A stretch of 14,350 nucleotides of DNA, taken from NCBI GenBank assembly GCA_009602725.1, contig WELB01000328.1, positions 63,824 to 78,173 on the forward strand, read 5' to 3'. The notes beneath the pieces were generated by a model that saw only the letters and a program-made list of their open reading frames with translations, was not told the origin of the DNA and did no database searches. This document shows, piece by piece, positions 1 through 11,400 of the stretch. The stretch comes from Spirogloea muscicola (lineage: Eukaryota; Streptophyta; Zygnematophyceae; Spirogloeales; Spirogloeaceae). How positions within the stretch are numbered: position 1 is the stretch's first letter; the number at the start of each line of letters is the position of its first letter. Position numbers and translations under genes: made by a program.

Positions 1-345
1 AGGTCGACCGCATGCCCTGCAAACGACGCCGACCTGGTGGGGTTGCCGGAGTCGTAGCTGTCCGTTGTCACCACATCAGCGATGATGCGGGGACCGCCGC
101 CGGGCGGGATAGCGACCAGGTCGGCGCGTCGGGTGTGCGACCGGCCGTCCTCGCCCCGCAGGATGGGCATGACTGAGGAGCACTCCACCGCCACCTTGAA
201 GCCCGCCTCTATGAACACCCCCTGCATACCATCGCGCAAAAGATCATGGGAAGCGGTCCGCTCGCCTCCGTGGGCGCAACGGAGCATGTGCGCGGCCAGC
301 TCCGCAGGGTCGGCGTGCCAGGGGGCAACGGCTGTGTAAGAAAAT
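1..345 (-). CDS. Partial non-LTR retrotransposon-like C-terminal endonuclease domain
   Basis: An uninterrupted minus-strand frame runs from a stop near 346-348 off the left edge of the window. Seen in the sequence: a His-x(4)-Cys end of a possible zinc-binding motif (AHMLRC), then SHDLLRDGM, an amphipathic stretch, RRADLVAIPPGGG and IADVVTTD. This order (H...C, R/SHD.LRD, R-[PA]-D, then a hydrophobic D-V strand) is what I know from the C-terminal restriction-like PD-(D/E)XK region of algal LINE-type reverse transcriptase proteins; assigning it to that class is inference. The Asp of RAD and the Asp of ADV would be the metal ligands; the following Lys would lie outside the window. A pyrimidine-rich tract ending in ACACAG lies at the 5' end of the open stretch, so it may instead begin as an exon at about 333. 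No reverse transcriptase is visible here, so this is a fragment or an edge-cut gene. Its GC content is higher than in the DNA just beyond it. Confidence 0.55.
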
Positions 346-375
346 TATCGTAAGAGGAAGCGGCACTCCCAACGG

Positions 376-421
376 GAGAAAAGAAAGGGCTCGCCCATAG
401 AGAAAGGGCCAGCCCGGAAAG
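376..421 (+). repeat. Dispersed short repeat, left copy (core CGCCCATAGAGAAAGGG)
   Basis: The stretch GAAAGGGCTCGCCCATAGAG followed by AAAGGGCCAGCCCGGAAAGG has a close counterpart on the minus strand at 12330-12382, on the far side of the main gene. Both copies share an A/G-rich lead, the core CGCCCATAGAGAAAGGG and a following GGCCAGC block. Further degenerate relatives lie at 1048-1064, 1183-1200, 1467-1481 (inverted) and 12436-12469. It codes for nothing I can see. It could be the end of a mobile element or a genome-specific interspersed repeat. Confidence 0.6.
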
Positions 422-1161
422 GCTTGACAGAGGTTCGAAGGGGCCAACTGACGGAGGGGCCTAAGAAAGCGCTTAGCAGCTGCGAAGGGGCCTGAAGATG
501 CTATGTCAGAACGGGGGGAGGATGGATCACTCAGTACTGACGAGTGAGGAGCCTCAAATCCGAACAGACTAGCTGCCGGAAGCAGCGAGAGTGGTTACCA
601 CGAGCAGCCCCTCAGGAAGCCCCAGTCAACAGCTGCCAACCAGACAAACTGACGGCCACCCCCCGCCAAGAAGAGTGGTTACCGGTGAAGGCATACAGCT
701 TTTCCAAAGACAGAGAGAAGGCGCGCGGTGCGCATGAAATTGAAAGGGAGGCCAATTCTAGCCTTACAAATGTCCTGTTAAGTGGGTAATGAGCTGGCTA
801 AGGGGGACACTAATATTCCCGAGTGAGCACATGCACATCTGACAAGAAAGGCGATGGCTTCCCCCCCGGGGCATGTGCTTTGCTGAGGTCGCCGCCGGTA
901 CGAGAGTGGCTAATACACGGACGGCCTAGGCCTGGCCACGCACATTGCAGCACGCCCTGGTGGGGCACCAACATCGTCCTTCGGGATGCGCGCAGACACT
1001 CTTTCACTTCTTCGGGCTTGCCCTAAACTATGTGACAGCTCTTTCAAGATAAGGCAAAGGCCAGCCCATAGAGCCTTCAGTCAAGTGGCCACGGGGTGCT
1101 CAATATCACCTAGTGAACAGCCGCAGTCTAGAGGAAGTACTTGAAAGAAAGAGACATCTTC

Positions 1162-1197
1162 CAGTAGAGGGCGATGGCTGTGGTTGGCCAGCCCAGA
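1162..1197 (+). repeat. Inverted repeat, left arm (36 nt)
   Basis: These 36 bases match the reverse complement of 1470-1505 at 35 of 36 positions; the one difference is G versus A in GGCTGTG[G/A]TTGG. The arms are separated by 272 bases. Weaker similarity continues outward on the CTTCCAG side with one small gap. The right part of the arm (TTGGCCAGCCCAGA) is also a member of the dispersed repeat family found at 405-420 and 12330-12349. The spacer has no recognisable gene, so a foldback or MITE-like element is possible but unproven. Confidence 0.75.
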
Positions 1198-1469
1198 AAG
1201 AGCTGGTACTAAACCTTTCTTCCAGGACGCCTTCACGCCCTGGCATGGGTTGATGCTAAGTCGCCAGCTTCTGGGCACCTTCAACTTGAAAAGCACCGTT
1301 AGCAGCACCGTGTAGCAGCAGGTCGCCGACCTTAAGATGTGCTTGCCATTGTACTTAGCTGCTCTGGCCCTCTGTTACTCAGATATGCTGTTTTCCTGAA
1401 CGCACCATCAAGCCAGATGGATAAAGCACGATAGAGGGGCTTCGGGCTTTCTTTCTGTCCATGCGCTTA

Positions 1470-1505
1470 TCTGGGCTGGCCAATCACAGCCATCGCCCTC
1501 TACTG
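1470..1505 (-). repeat. Inverted repeat, right arm (36 nt)
   Basis: This is the inverted partner of 1162-1197, with a single mismatch over 36 bases. Transcription across the pair would allow a long stem with a 272-base loop. I see no clear target-site duplication at the outer ends. Confidence 0.75.
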
Positions 1506-1989
1506 AAAGAGTCTTCCTTCCCCCTAAGAAGGCTGTGAGGAACCAACCTGAATAGAGTAGACAAGAGTGGGTGCAACAATTGCAATTTGGAGAGGTTCAT
1601 GTCGTCCTGGCAAAGCGACCCAGCACCAGCAGACTGGACACGGACGATACGAGGACCAAAGCAACAGCTACCCAAGCTCCATTGTTGCAATTCATTCAGG
1701 TCGCCCCTCATGCACAAACAGCAGCATTTGGGCTGAGCAATCATTGTCTGCCCATGAGGGTGATGCTGGCGAGCCACAAGCCAGCTGCCAGCTGCTGCAG
1801 CGGCTGCAGCGGCAGCTGCCATCTGAGCAAATGCTTGATGGCAGCTTGGCTGGAGTTTTGCCACTTGGGAAGTGACAACACCCAAAGCTAGGTCAAGCGC
1901 AAGGTCAGCCAGACAATCCCCTGCTTGTTTTCGTGTGTTTATTTACTACCTGCCCAAATGCACAGGGCCAGCATCTTGGTTGCAACAAC

Positions 1990-1994
1990 TTACA
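1990..1994 (-). terminator. Candidate TGTAA polyadenylation signal
   Basis: On the minus strand TGTAAG lies about 245 bases downstream of the stop codon of the main gene. TGTAA is the usual polyadenylation signal in many green algae. The pentamer is short and will occur by chance, so this is only a candidate for the 3' end, and it would imply a 3' UTR of roughly 250-270 bases. Confidence 0.3.
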
Positions 1995-2237
1995 CGTGGA
2001 AACATGGCCGCCGCGCAACATGGTCAGCATGCTCGCTAGACCTCTGAAGTTCTTGCTCACCTAATTACCGTGTTGCAGCAAGGCCAAAATTGTCCAAAGT
2101 ACATCTTTATGGTGAATGTGACTGTGAAAAACTCAGTGCTTTGCATGGTGACAAGCCATGCAGGAGTGCCGCCATCACTATAGCAGGTACTCACATGTCT
2201 GCACAGTGCACTGTGGAACATTGGGCAGTGCAGAATC

Positions 2238-5200
2238 TCATCCATCCCAGAATTCTCGTTGGTCCGCGCTGAGCAGCGTGCGGTCCTGGACCTCAAGGTT
2301 GGCGACGTGGCAATCAATCGTGCGTGCTTGCAGGCACTTGCAGGCGATCAGCAGTGCTGGAAGGAGGCACCACCCCCAACCATGCTCTGGCCCAGGCCTG
2401 CAGAACGGTAAGCTGTCTGCATCAGACTGGTTTGCCACAGAACTTGAAGCACAGACAACATCTTTGCACTTTGGCATCCGTCATTGTACCTCGTGTCCCT
2501 AGCCTGCTCAGCTGAGTCTTGCCAATGACGCATGAAGCTGTCACAAGATGGCAGTTCAGTACTTGTACTGGGCAAGGTCACCTACTATATACGGTGGCCC
2601 CTTTGGCCAGACAATCATGAATTGTCATTATTCCTGGGCTGTGAAGATACTTACAGGACAAGCCCAGGAGAAGATTTCCCCGTACTCTTATTGCTCTCGT
2701 GCTCGGCAAAGCCATATATTAGTGCCACCAGCTGCAGTCACAACATCGTCCAGAGCAGCAGTACATCAGAGAAGTAAGCATGTGCTTTGAAAGATCTCTT
2801 TGTCCTATTAATTCGGAGTGCAGAACTTGCGGCAATGTCAGCCGCCTGGAGGTCACCATTGTTGAGCTCATCCAAGACAGGATTGGCTTGATGCAAGCAT
2901 TGACAGACTTGTGAGCACCACTGAAGAACTGCCAAGTAGCTCGAGACAGATCAAAGGAGAAGGGTGAGAGTTGAAATTGTTAATTAGGGTATCATGGTTG
3001 ATAGTTTCAGTTATAACGAGCTTATGTACCAGAACTATTAAGGGAGAAAGTGGTTAGTTAAAATTAAGCCGATGATTTTCACTGGTCTTCTTACAACATC
3101 ATATGTCAACAGTACGACCAAGACACAACCTAGCCACTCAGGAGGCAGCCATTATTAGCTGACTTCGCCCTGCTCCAGATTGACACACAAAGACAAAACT
3201 GCTTGTGAAGCTCTTACATCGACCGCATCTAGATCTCTGCTTGTAGCCCTATGGAAGGGTAAGGTGGGGATGGTGGTGATGGATGCTGTGGCAACGGATT
3301 TTGTAGAGATCGGCGACAGGACTGAGGCAGTAAATTCTCACAGCATTGACTAAGGAGGTTGCATTCCAGAGGCCATAGAGCCGGCTGAGGCCAGCCGCCC
3401 GTTTCGGCGCCAGGCTGAAAAGGGCGTTCAGGCCGGCGGCTGCGGAGACTAGCGGCGTCAAGGGCAGAATGAGGAGGACACACAGGAAGGCCTCAAGCGA
3501 GATGGAGTAGAACTGGAGGAGCGTGAGGAATGAAAGGCACATGTCTGCCACCAGTAGTAGCGACATGGCCAGCCCAACCATGGCCTGCACAGGGCAATCT
3601 TTGTGAGTGAGTCGCATCCAGAACCAGGAATTGAAGCACTACATATAACAACTACTTAGCAAGAATCTTGTCAAGATTGTAAAGAAGCTGCAGAAGCAGG
3701 CAAGCAACATACCAGCGAGTCACAGCTACTCACGTCATGGCCCAGGGGGAGTGTGTTGGCAAGGAGCCATCCGAGGAGAAAAGTGACATCCCTAGTGTCC
3801 TCCAGCTGCCGTACATTGCCGCTGTCAATGATGCCGCCGCCCATCCGCCGGCGCACTGCATGCGGGTGTAGCGTATGCGGCCACTGGTGCTCGAGCAGTG
3901 GCATCTTCACGACATTCGGCCTGAATTCTCACGCCCACTCGGCCGCAGTTAATACTGCCCACATCCTGGATGGTGTGTGCAGAACAGCCGGCAGTACATC
4001 TGTAATGACAAATATATCCATAGACTTTGACTTGGTGCTGATACTCCGCAAGGCCTGATGAAACGATGGAGGAATGAGCTCCATACTTGCTTCGGAATCC
4101 AGCAGGGCTGGAGTTACCGGAGTCGACAGACTCCACCTTGCTCAGCAACAAGCCCAGCTGGTAGTAACCTGAGGCCGTGGCCTTGACCATCCAGACAGGA
4201 ACATGTCAAGCAACTCCTCATAATGAGACACGGAACTGCAGCTTTTGAGAGGCTCAAAGTTCGTATGCAACATCAATATGGAGGTGACATGCAACATACC
4301 TGGAACCAGGCCAGGCTGAGCTGCAGGCCATGCAGACCGAGAGTCGGCATGGCGTGTGAAGATAGCCATGCTATGACCGGCTCTAGCGTGGAGCACAGCA
4401 ATCCTCCTCTTCGCACTGTGCGCAGGTGCACATTCAGACCGCCCACAAAGCGATACCACAAGGTCGCAGGTACCTCCTGAGATGACAGCAAGATCGAGGC
4501 GAATGAAGACCTTCATAGCAGGCTACTTGCAGAGAGCTGCAGAGACGACAACGTCAGCTTATAGTTGGATAGCCTAAAATCCCATCTGTGCACAAGTGGG
4601 CCTCCAACAACACCTCTATAAGGAAGAGTCTCTTCCTAGGCTCCTGTGTACCTGGCCAAGGAGGCTAGTGAGGAGGTTGTCAGAGTGCAGCTGGTACGGC
4701 GCCATGTAGGAGGCGTCACCAGCGAAGACAAGAGCCATTGGGAGGCGGTCCTTCAGGCTCGGAGGCAGGTCGCTGCGCTTCTCATCCCCTCCCAGGAAGA
4801 CATCGATGTACGCAAGAGTCAAGTCTGGCGTCGCAGAAACCTGCACCAGAATGTCGTAAGCCCAGACTCTTATCTGCCTTCCAGTGCAGGCCTTTCTCAT
4901 TGCAGTGCCACAGATTCGTAAAGACGTGATAAGGTTCAACCGCAGCTGGTCTTCAATCTCACACATATGCAGATAAATGGTCTAGGTGGACTCTGGTGGT
5001 TGGAACAAGGTGGGCTAGCATGTGATGTACAAGTCACTGGCTGATGTTAGAGAATGCTAGCAATCAATTGTGAACAGAACTGACCTTAAGGCCCTCATAC
5101 AGAGCCCGAGAGCGGCACGACCGGAGGCAGGAGTGATCATACTCCGTGTGGACAAAATCGCGGAGCCGCTTCACCTTGTGCCGGCGGCTCCACTGCTGCC

Positions 5201-5447
5201 ACGTATATGCCAGAGGCAGCGACAGCACGATCAGGACGCCATAGACACAGCCCTCCCACCACTGGAACGCCGCCAATGCATTCACGTCCTCGGCAAAGCG
5301 ATTGTACGCGTCCTCGTAGACAAGGTCCGCAATTGCATCCGGCGGCGTGTGCGGCAGGTGGAATGGCTCGAGGAACGCATTGCAGCCCATGAGGTGGATG
5401 CGGTACACATGGCCCGCTGACTCCTCCACCCGCGTCGCTTCCATGAC
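2238..5447 (-). CDS. Exons 17-24: C-terminal multipass membrane part
   Basis: Exons: 17 5447-5085; 18 4840-4652; 19 4476-4300; 20 4181-4087; 21 3920-3734; 22 3584-3342; 23 2731-2655; 24 2397-2238 (stop 2240-2238). Exon 17 carries HLPHTPPDAI, FQWWEG and a membrane helix at about 971-990, then a basic stretch and CLRSCRSRALYEGLK. Exon 18 has FLGGDEKRSDLPP and exon 19 LWYRFVGGLN and LAWFQ. Exon 22 encodes two adjacent hydrophobic helices (about 1247-1268 and 1275-1295) with LLQFYSISL between them. Exon 23 encodes LVALIYGFAEH, and exon 24 a hydrophobic LLPALLIACKCLQ followed by the conserved tail ending EFWDG. Exon 23 is short (77 nt) and lies after the longest intron (610 nt); it is supported by phase at both sides, a CTGCAG acceptor and a GTAAGT donor. 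Catalytic residues are not recognisable. Confidence 0.9.
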
Positions 5448-8400
5448 CTGCACTCGCGGACCAAAGAGCAAGGCTTATGCTATGGACTGCGCTGCCTTGA
5501 CTGAGGGCTGTAGATGGTGCAACCAGTGCACCTTGGCAGTGCGCTCGGCAGCAGCAATCCTATGCAATGACAAAGTCTAGAGAAGCCTGAGCAGTAGAGA
5601 TGCTCAGAGAAGTACCTCATTAAGAGACTCGAGAAAGGGGAAGGAGTGGTCGATCAAGCTGCCAGTGTCAGGGTGGTGAGGGGAGGGCGCCGTGAACTCA
5701 TCGCTGCCCACAAGCTTCATGCGAGCGACGCTCAGCGTCAGCGCGAGCATGAGCAGGACGAGGGTGGAGATGATTGTGAACAGCCAGGGGCCGCCAAATG
5801 TGGCAATCAGGTCCTCCAGCATGGTGTTGCAGTGGGGCAGGCTGTAGCGGCTGCTGACGCACTGGTATGGGCATGGCAGGCTGGGCACGCCGCCTGTCAC
5901 ATGCCAATACGACTTCAGGGCTTAGACTGAGCTTGGTGAGCTTAGAGAAAGTAATCGAGCAACTGAGTTAACAACATAGGCAGCCTCACAGGCAGATAAT
6001 GGCTACTAAACCAGCAATATTCCTCTCACTAAACATTCGCTCATGCATCGGGTCAAGCTACACAGCTGTGATACAGCAGTCCAAGTGTCCCTTGTCCACA
6101 ATGTCCCAAACGTCCCTTAAGAACACAATACAGGCATCTACATGCGACCAGGGGCCGTGCAAACACACACCTCGGACCTGAACAAAGTAAGCGTGGTGGG
6201 GGAGCATGGCTGTGGAGCAGGGCTTGCAGAGCGCGGGGGCCGCCCCGTGTTCGTCTTTGTATGTCCCTAGCGGACATTCCTGCACGCAGTGTGGACCAGA
6301 CGCAAGCATTAAGAAAAACGGAGAACAATAAGTGGCCAGCAGAGACTCCTTGATGACAACACAGCGCCAACTCAAGCCACAGTGTCGGATGACCTGGCAG
6401 AAGACCCCAGCAAGCCCTGGGGGGCAGTCTGCAGTATGGAGGGTGCCAGCGTCGCCCCTCCCCCCTCCAGGGCTGCCGACACCTCCGCTGCAAGTTGGAG
6501 CATCAGGTCATTCAGGTCTACATTCACATTGGTTAATTACCATGTACTTTTAGATGCTTTGAGTATGCATGCAGCTCAAACAAGACATCTGAGAGTCCAA
6601 CTTGAAGGCGCCCAAGACACGGCAATGCTGTAAATCATCATCTTTTGCCGTCAATTTCTCTTCTGATCTACAACATCAAGATTGCTCAGCTACTATGACC
6701 AAGGCAGATGTAAGTTTGACAGCAGACAGCTTAGCCTACTCCAAACAACCTTGAAATCAGTAATTCAATCTTAAAGAATGATGGTCAATAAGTCGTACCT
6801 TGTTGTAATGCGGCCGCTGACATTTGCCCGCTCCACGTAAGCCTCGCCAATTGCTGAATTCTCCCAGTAAAAGTATATCCGTCCTCCTCCACCACCTCCT
6901 CCGCCCACTTGATCCCCGGCACCGCCCACTGAGGAGATGACACCGTCCTCCCCAAGCTGCAAGTGGTGCATGAAGAGGAGCAGGCTCCCTCCTGAGCCTC
7001 CCCCAGCTCCCCCTCGTTCTTGCTGCCAGTCGCCTGACTCCGCCACCACTCTCCTGCCCGAGAGACGGCGTTCCTGGGTGTTGGCTATGGCCCCTTGTCC
7101 ATCCGCACTGACTGTGCCATCTACCTCCAGCATCACTGGATAGGCCTTTGACCCCAACACTGGCAGTGGCCTTAAAAGTATGTCAATACGAATGTATTTA
7201 TGCATGAAGCAAGATGCACTGAGTAGGTAGACCGGCGCATGACAATGAGAAATTGCAAATCAAGTAGCTAGACACTTGCAAGAAATTAAATAAGCAGGTA
7301 ATGATGTTCACACAGAGAGGGTCACATGGACATCAACTTCTCCACAGTGACGGCAGTAACTCAGAAGGAGCGTTGTGATGACGGAACTTACCCAAGACAC
7401 CCCCTCCAGCATTGCTTTCGCCAGCCATGCCAGCACCAGAGCCAGAGCCCAGCTCGCAGGGCATATGAGCGCTCCCATAAGGGTCCCCACCCTCGGCCTC
7501 GCTTCCATTGAAAGATCCAAAGCCTCCTCGGCCCCCATGCCCTGCTCCGCCGCCGGTTCCCTTCCTGCTGCTCTGTCCTCTTCCAACTCCCGACTCTCCT
7601 GGACAACCTGGAAGACATTCACAAAGCTCTTGCAGACTGCTTCAAGACCATAAAGTTGGAACAATATGGGTTGATCTGCTTTTGTCTCAGTTGTGGCGCA
7701 GACAGATCATTCAAGACTCTTTGTAGTGATCGTAAGCTAGGCAGCAACCTTACCAAGAGCAGAGGAGCTCAGCTCCCCTCTGTAGCCAATGGAGATGGTC
7801 TTGGACCGCTGTATATGCACAATGCTGCCATGGATGTTGCCAAAGACTATGACTTCCTCCACTCGGCACATTTGCAGAGTGAATGGGGACTGGAGCATCT
7901 GATAGCAGTCCTCAGGGCTGTCGACAATCGCGTGGGGGCAGGAAGTGGTGTCGCAGTAGAGCAAATCTTTCCTGGGCATTGTGAAGATGTTGGAACAAGC
8001 CCACAGAAGATGTAAGACACTGTAGTATGTCAAATTGCCTTCAGGTGAGAGGATAGCAGATACATATGTGCCTGCAGCTAGACATGCAGTGCAGACCTTT
8101 GCAAATTGCATTTCTCCAATTCAGACATGACATGCACGACTCGTACAATAGCAAGAGCAGAGGTGCAGGCAAGGACGAAAGAGTGAGCATGTTGAGTACA
8201 TTTGACTGGAGTAGGGGACCTCCAATGGGGCGACTAACCTCCCCCCATAACCTACCTGAGGACATCACTAAGGACAGAAGCCTCAGAAGGAGCAATCCCA
8301 CAGCACTTAGTGCAGTGAAGGCAGAGAGAATCCGGCAAATTCTGATAGCGTGTGCAACTCAAATGCAACTCAAATGCAAGCCAAAGGACGAGGTAACCAT

Positions 8401-11400
8401 ATGGCTTAAGCAAGGGCCAACCTGCACCCTGATGTAAAGAGACAAGAAGAGGCGCTCAGCCCCAATCAGGTCCCCGTCCCCAAGCTCCAGCACACCTTGC
8501 CCAACCATTGCCAGGATGCTACCAGAGGTGATTCGGGAGCCACCCTGCACCAAAATGGCAGACGAGCTGAATGTACACTGCATTCAGGATACAGGTTGCT
8601 GGTGACTGCAAAGCAATGACGTCCACGTGGAACAAGCACTGCATATCACACATACATTCTCGCAATTTTCTGGTCAATCCCCAAACAATTTCCTGACACC
8701 AAGTACAGGGTTTGTGATGCTCTGCCAAGTCTGTGACTAGATACAACAAGATAGATAAAGCATTGCTTGTGACAAGTCACTGCCAACAGTGTACATTTAA
8801 TGTCCAAACAGTCGGCTGAGGCCAAGGTACAGTCTCTGTGGTGACACGTACTGCTGTGAGTTATCCTATAAGAGAAATAGAGGTGGGGGAAAAGACGGAA
8901 GCAGAGGTCATGACTGCTGTGTGACCGACCTTAAGCTGCAGGTGGTCTGAGTCCAAGACGGAGATGCCACGCCGAATGTGTATCTGAGAGGTTGTGAGAG
9001 AAAGCCGCATGACCTGGATCTTCAGGCCACCACTGAAGAGGTGCATGCTGGAGTCTTCCATCCTGATCGCCTGTGCCATCAGCTCAAGCTCTGTCGACTC
9101 CCTCTCCACAGACCCAAAGAGAAGCTCTCCCCCCCCTCCCAGCACAATCGTGCTGCTCACCTGAAGCAAGGAAGGGCCAGCAATGCTACACTCTTGAGAC
9201 ATCTTCATTCACCTCACATCAGCAAAACTGCGATTGATCTGTGAGTGACAACAATTGAAGATAGGACTTCTTGTTCTAGTTACCCACATTGTGGTGTCAG
9301 CTGATCATCTATAGATAGCGGCTTGTGCTGATTTTCACCATACCTGCACTCTGCTCCAGGGTGAGAGGACCACAACCTTCGCATTCCCCTGAAGGTGGAA
9401 GTGGACCCAAAGCGGGTACTGCCGGAAATCAAACAGCTCAGTCGCTGTGCTTGTAGAGTAGCCGCTATTGCTGATGGTGAGAGCTTGTGCAGAGATGTCA
9501 AAGATTGTCCCTGCAGCCCCCGCGTTCTCAGGACAGTGCTCGCTGTCTCCTCCTGTAGAGGGAGGGGCATATGGATGAATTTGGTGCTCTTAGAAGGTTC
9601 TCAAAGCGTGTCCTCACATTCAGCAGCAAATCCACCGGAAATTTGTGGCCGTCAAACTTCAGCCATAAGGTTCTATTCTGAAAATCACGTCAAATGCATC
9701 ACCACATCTCAACGACCACGAGAAGGGGCAATCGACTGAAGTGCTTCCAGCCTTCTTAAGTTGAATAAGGAAAATACAGGAAATAGGAAAAATTATGCAA
9801 TATCAGCTTCTTAAGCATGAGCCGCCAGGTAGTCGGCCACATTTGACTTGCATTGATCGGTTCCATGTACAGGAAGGTACCGTGTGCTTTGATCTGGAAG
9901 CCACCAGAAAGGTCGGCGCAGTCGTACGCCACCCTTCCTCCCCCGCCCCCAGCATGGCCAGCACCACCATTGGCGCTGATGCGCCCTTCAGGCGAACCAT
10001 CGCTGCACGCACAAAGGTTGGCCAACCAGACTCACGTTGTGGAGAATGATATCTGCTAAGAATTACATGACTATGACGTGACGATTGCTGAGTCCACTAA
10101 CCATACGATGACGTTTGCAGACAAGTGGTGCCTATCAAGAGCACAAAGGAGACTTGCATCGTCGCTGCTTTCACAACCACGCTGCCACCGGAGCCGCCCC
10201 CGCCATCCTGAGCAACGGCACCGTCGGCGTCGATGACGCCGTGCAGGTACAGGGTGCCATGCACAGTCACGTTCACCCTGCCCCCTCCGGCGCCACCGCC
10301 CTCCTCGTTGCCGAGGCCGCCACCTCTGCTCCCGCATTTCCATGGCTTGTCAAGAGTCGACCACGCATAGCCGTCCCCACCCCACACATCACTTGCTGCA
10401 GCACAGCAATATCGCCATGTACGTCTCAGCACCCATACTCCTGACTGTGGGGATCGTCTTTGGCCTCACCATGTTCCAAAGAGCAAAGACCGAACACAAT
10501 AAGCACAAGCACCACGCAAAGCAGCTCGAAGCCTTTCCGTTTGTCACAACCTTCACGTGCCGAGCAGTTTGCGCCGCGCCCGCCATGCCCAGCGCCCGAG
10601 CCATCGACCGTGGTTGGCGTCCCGCTCGTTTGTGGCGGTGGCTCGCCACCAAGCCCCCTCGCGCTCACATATGCCCCTTCGCCGACATATGCAGTGTGCG
10701 CCTGGCCCACCGACACCGATCAGGAGTGCCCAGTGAGATGAGTGCAGTATGGTGTCAGAAGACAGACTGTGTGTCTGAGTAGTAAAACTACCATTAGTGT
10801 CCCACAGCCTATTAAGTAAGCACATCTGCTCAAGAGAGCATGCTGCTGAATTCCTTGAGAACCGCGACGCACCTCAACGACCAGAACCCCAGCGAGGATG
10901 GACGCGCCCTTTCCAAGGTAAAGCGCCCCCCCCAGGATGAGCCGCAGCTCGCAGTCGGGCACCGAGCAGTTCAAGGACACTGATGGCTTCAGCGTCAGGT
11001 TGCCTCTGCCCTCAATCACCGCCTGAAGGACAGTATGACGGTATGCTATGATCAGATAGGAAGCTATATTGAAGAATCAAGGTTGGCAGCCTCACCTATA
11101 GCAATAAGCATTTTTCAATGCAAAATTGAAGCACAATGACAGCTGAGAGCTACAGTGCCAACATTAGATTATCAAGTCACAATCAACTGGTGACCTTATT
11201 CACTGGCTTCACCAGCACGGCTTGACAGCAGCATGCGCAAGGAGGCTAGAAGCTTGGCAGCAGGAATATCACAGCTCTCTGCACACGAGGGAGTGAAGAG
11301 GGGCTGGCATGAGCGGGGAACATACGTCCAGCTCCAGGTCCACAGTCTCCTCGACCGTGCACGTGGTTGAAAGCGAGCCGAATCCCCGCAGGTCATCCTG

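Larger units (their letters stand above)
346..1990. other. Intergenic DNA without a recognised gene
   Basis: Apart from the short repeats listed separately, I recognise no gene here. Open stretches of 65-133 codons occur on both strands but have no family resemblance, overlap each other and differ in composition. The motif AGAGTGG, followed by TTACC or CTAAT, occurs at about 586, 670 and 903. A CTG/CAG-rich patch at about 1785-1825 would encode a run of alanines on the minus strand. The region may be old, scrambled transposon sequence. Confidence 0.5.

Noticed and set aside
1484-1891. Overlapping open frames on both strands, one with an alanine run
   Set aside because: The alanine run comes from a CTG/CAG-rich patch. 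The frames overlap each other, no conserved motif is visible and no splice context is supported.
3249-3341. Read-through of exon 22 to a stop at 3249
   Set aside because: It would end the protein in a His-rich tail unlike the family. Splicing at 3342|GTGAGA to exons 23 and 24 restores the conserved membrane segment and the CHVANLEVQD tail.
6171-6180. Alternative donor CAG|GTCCGA for exon 15
   Set aside because: It would leave phase 0, which does not join exon 16 in frame; CGAG|GTGTGT does.
7160-7205. Earlier acceptor for exon 13 (TTTTAAG, about 7171)
   Set aside because: It breaks the phase left by exon 12. The acceptor CTGCCAG|TGTTGG gives GGGVLVLGSK, which fits the family block.
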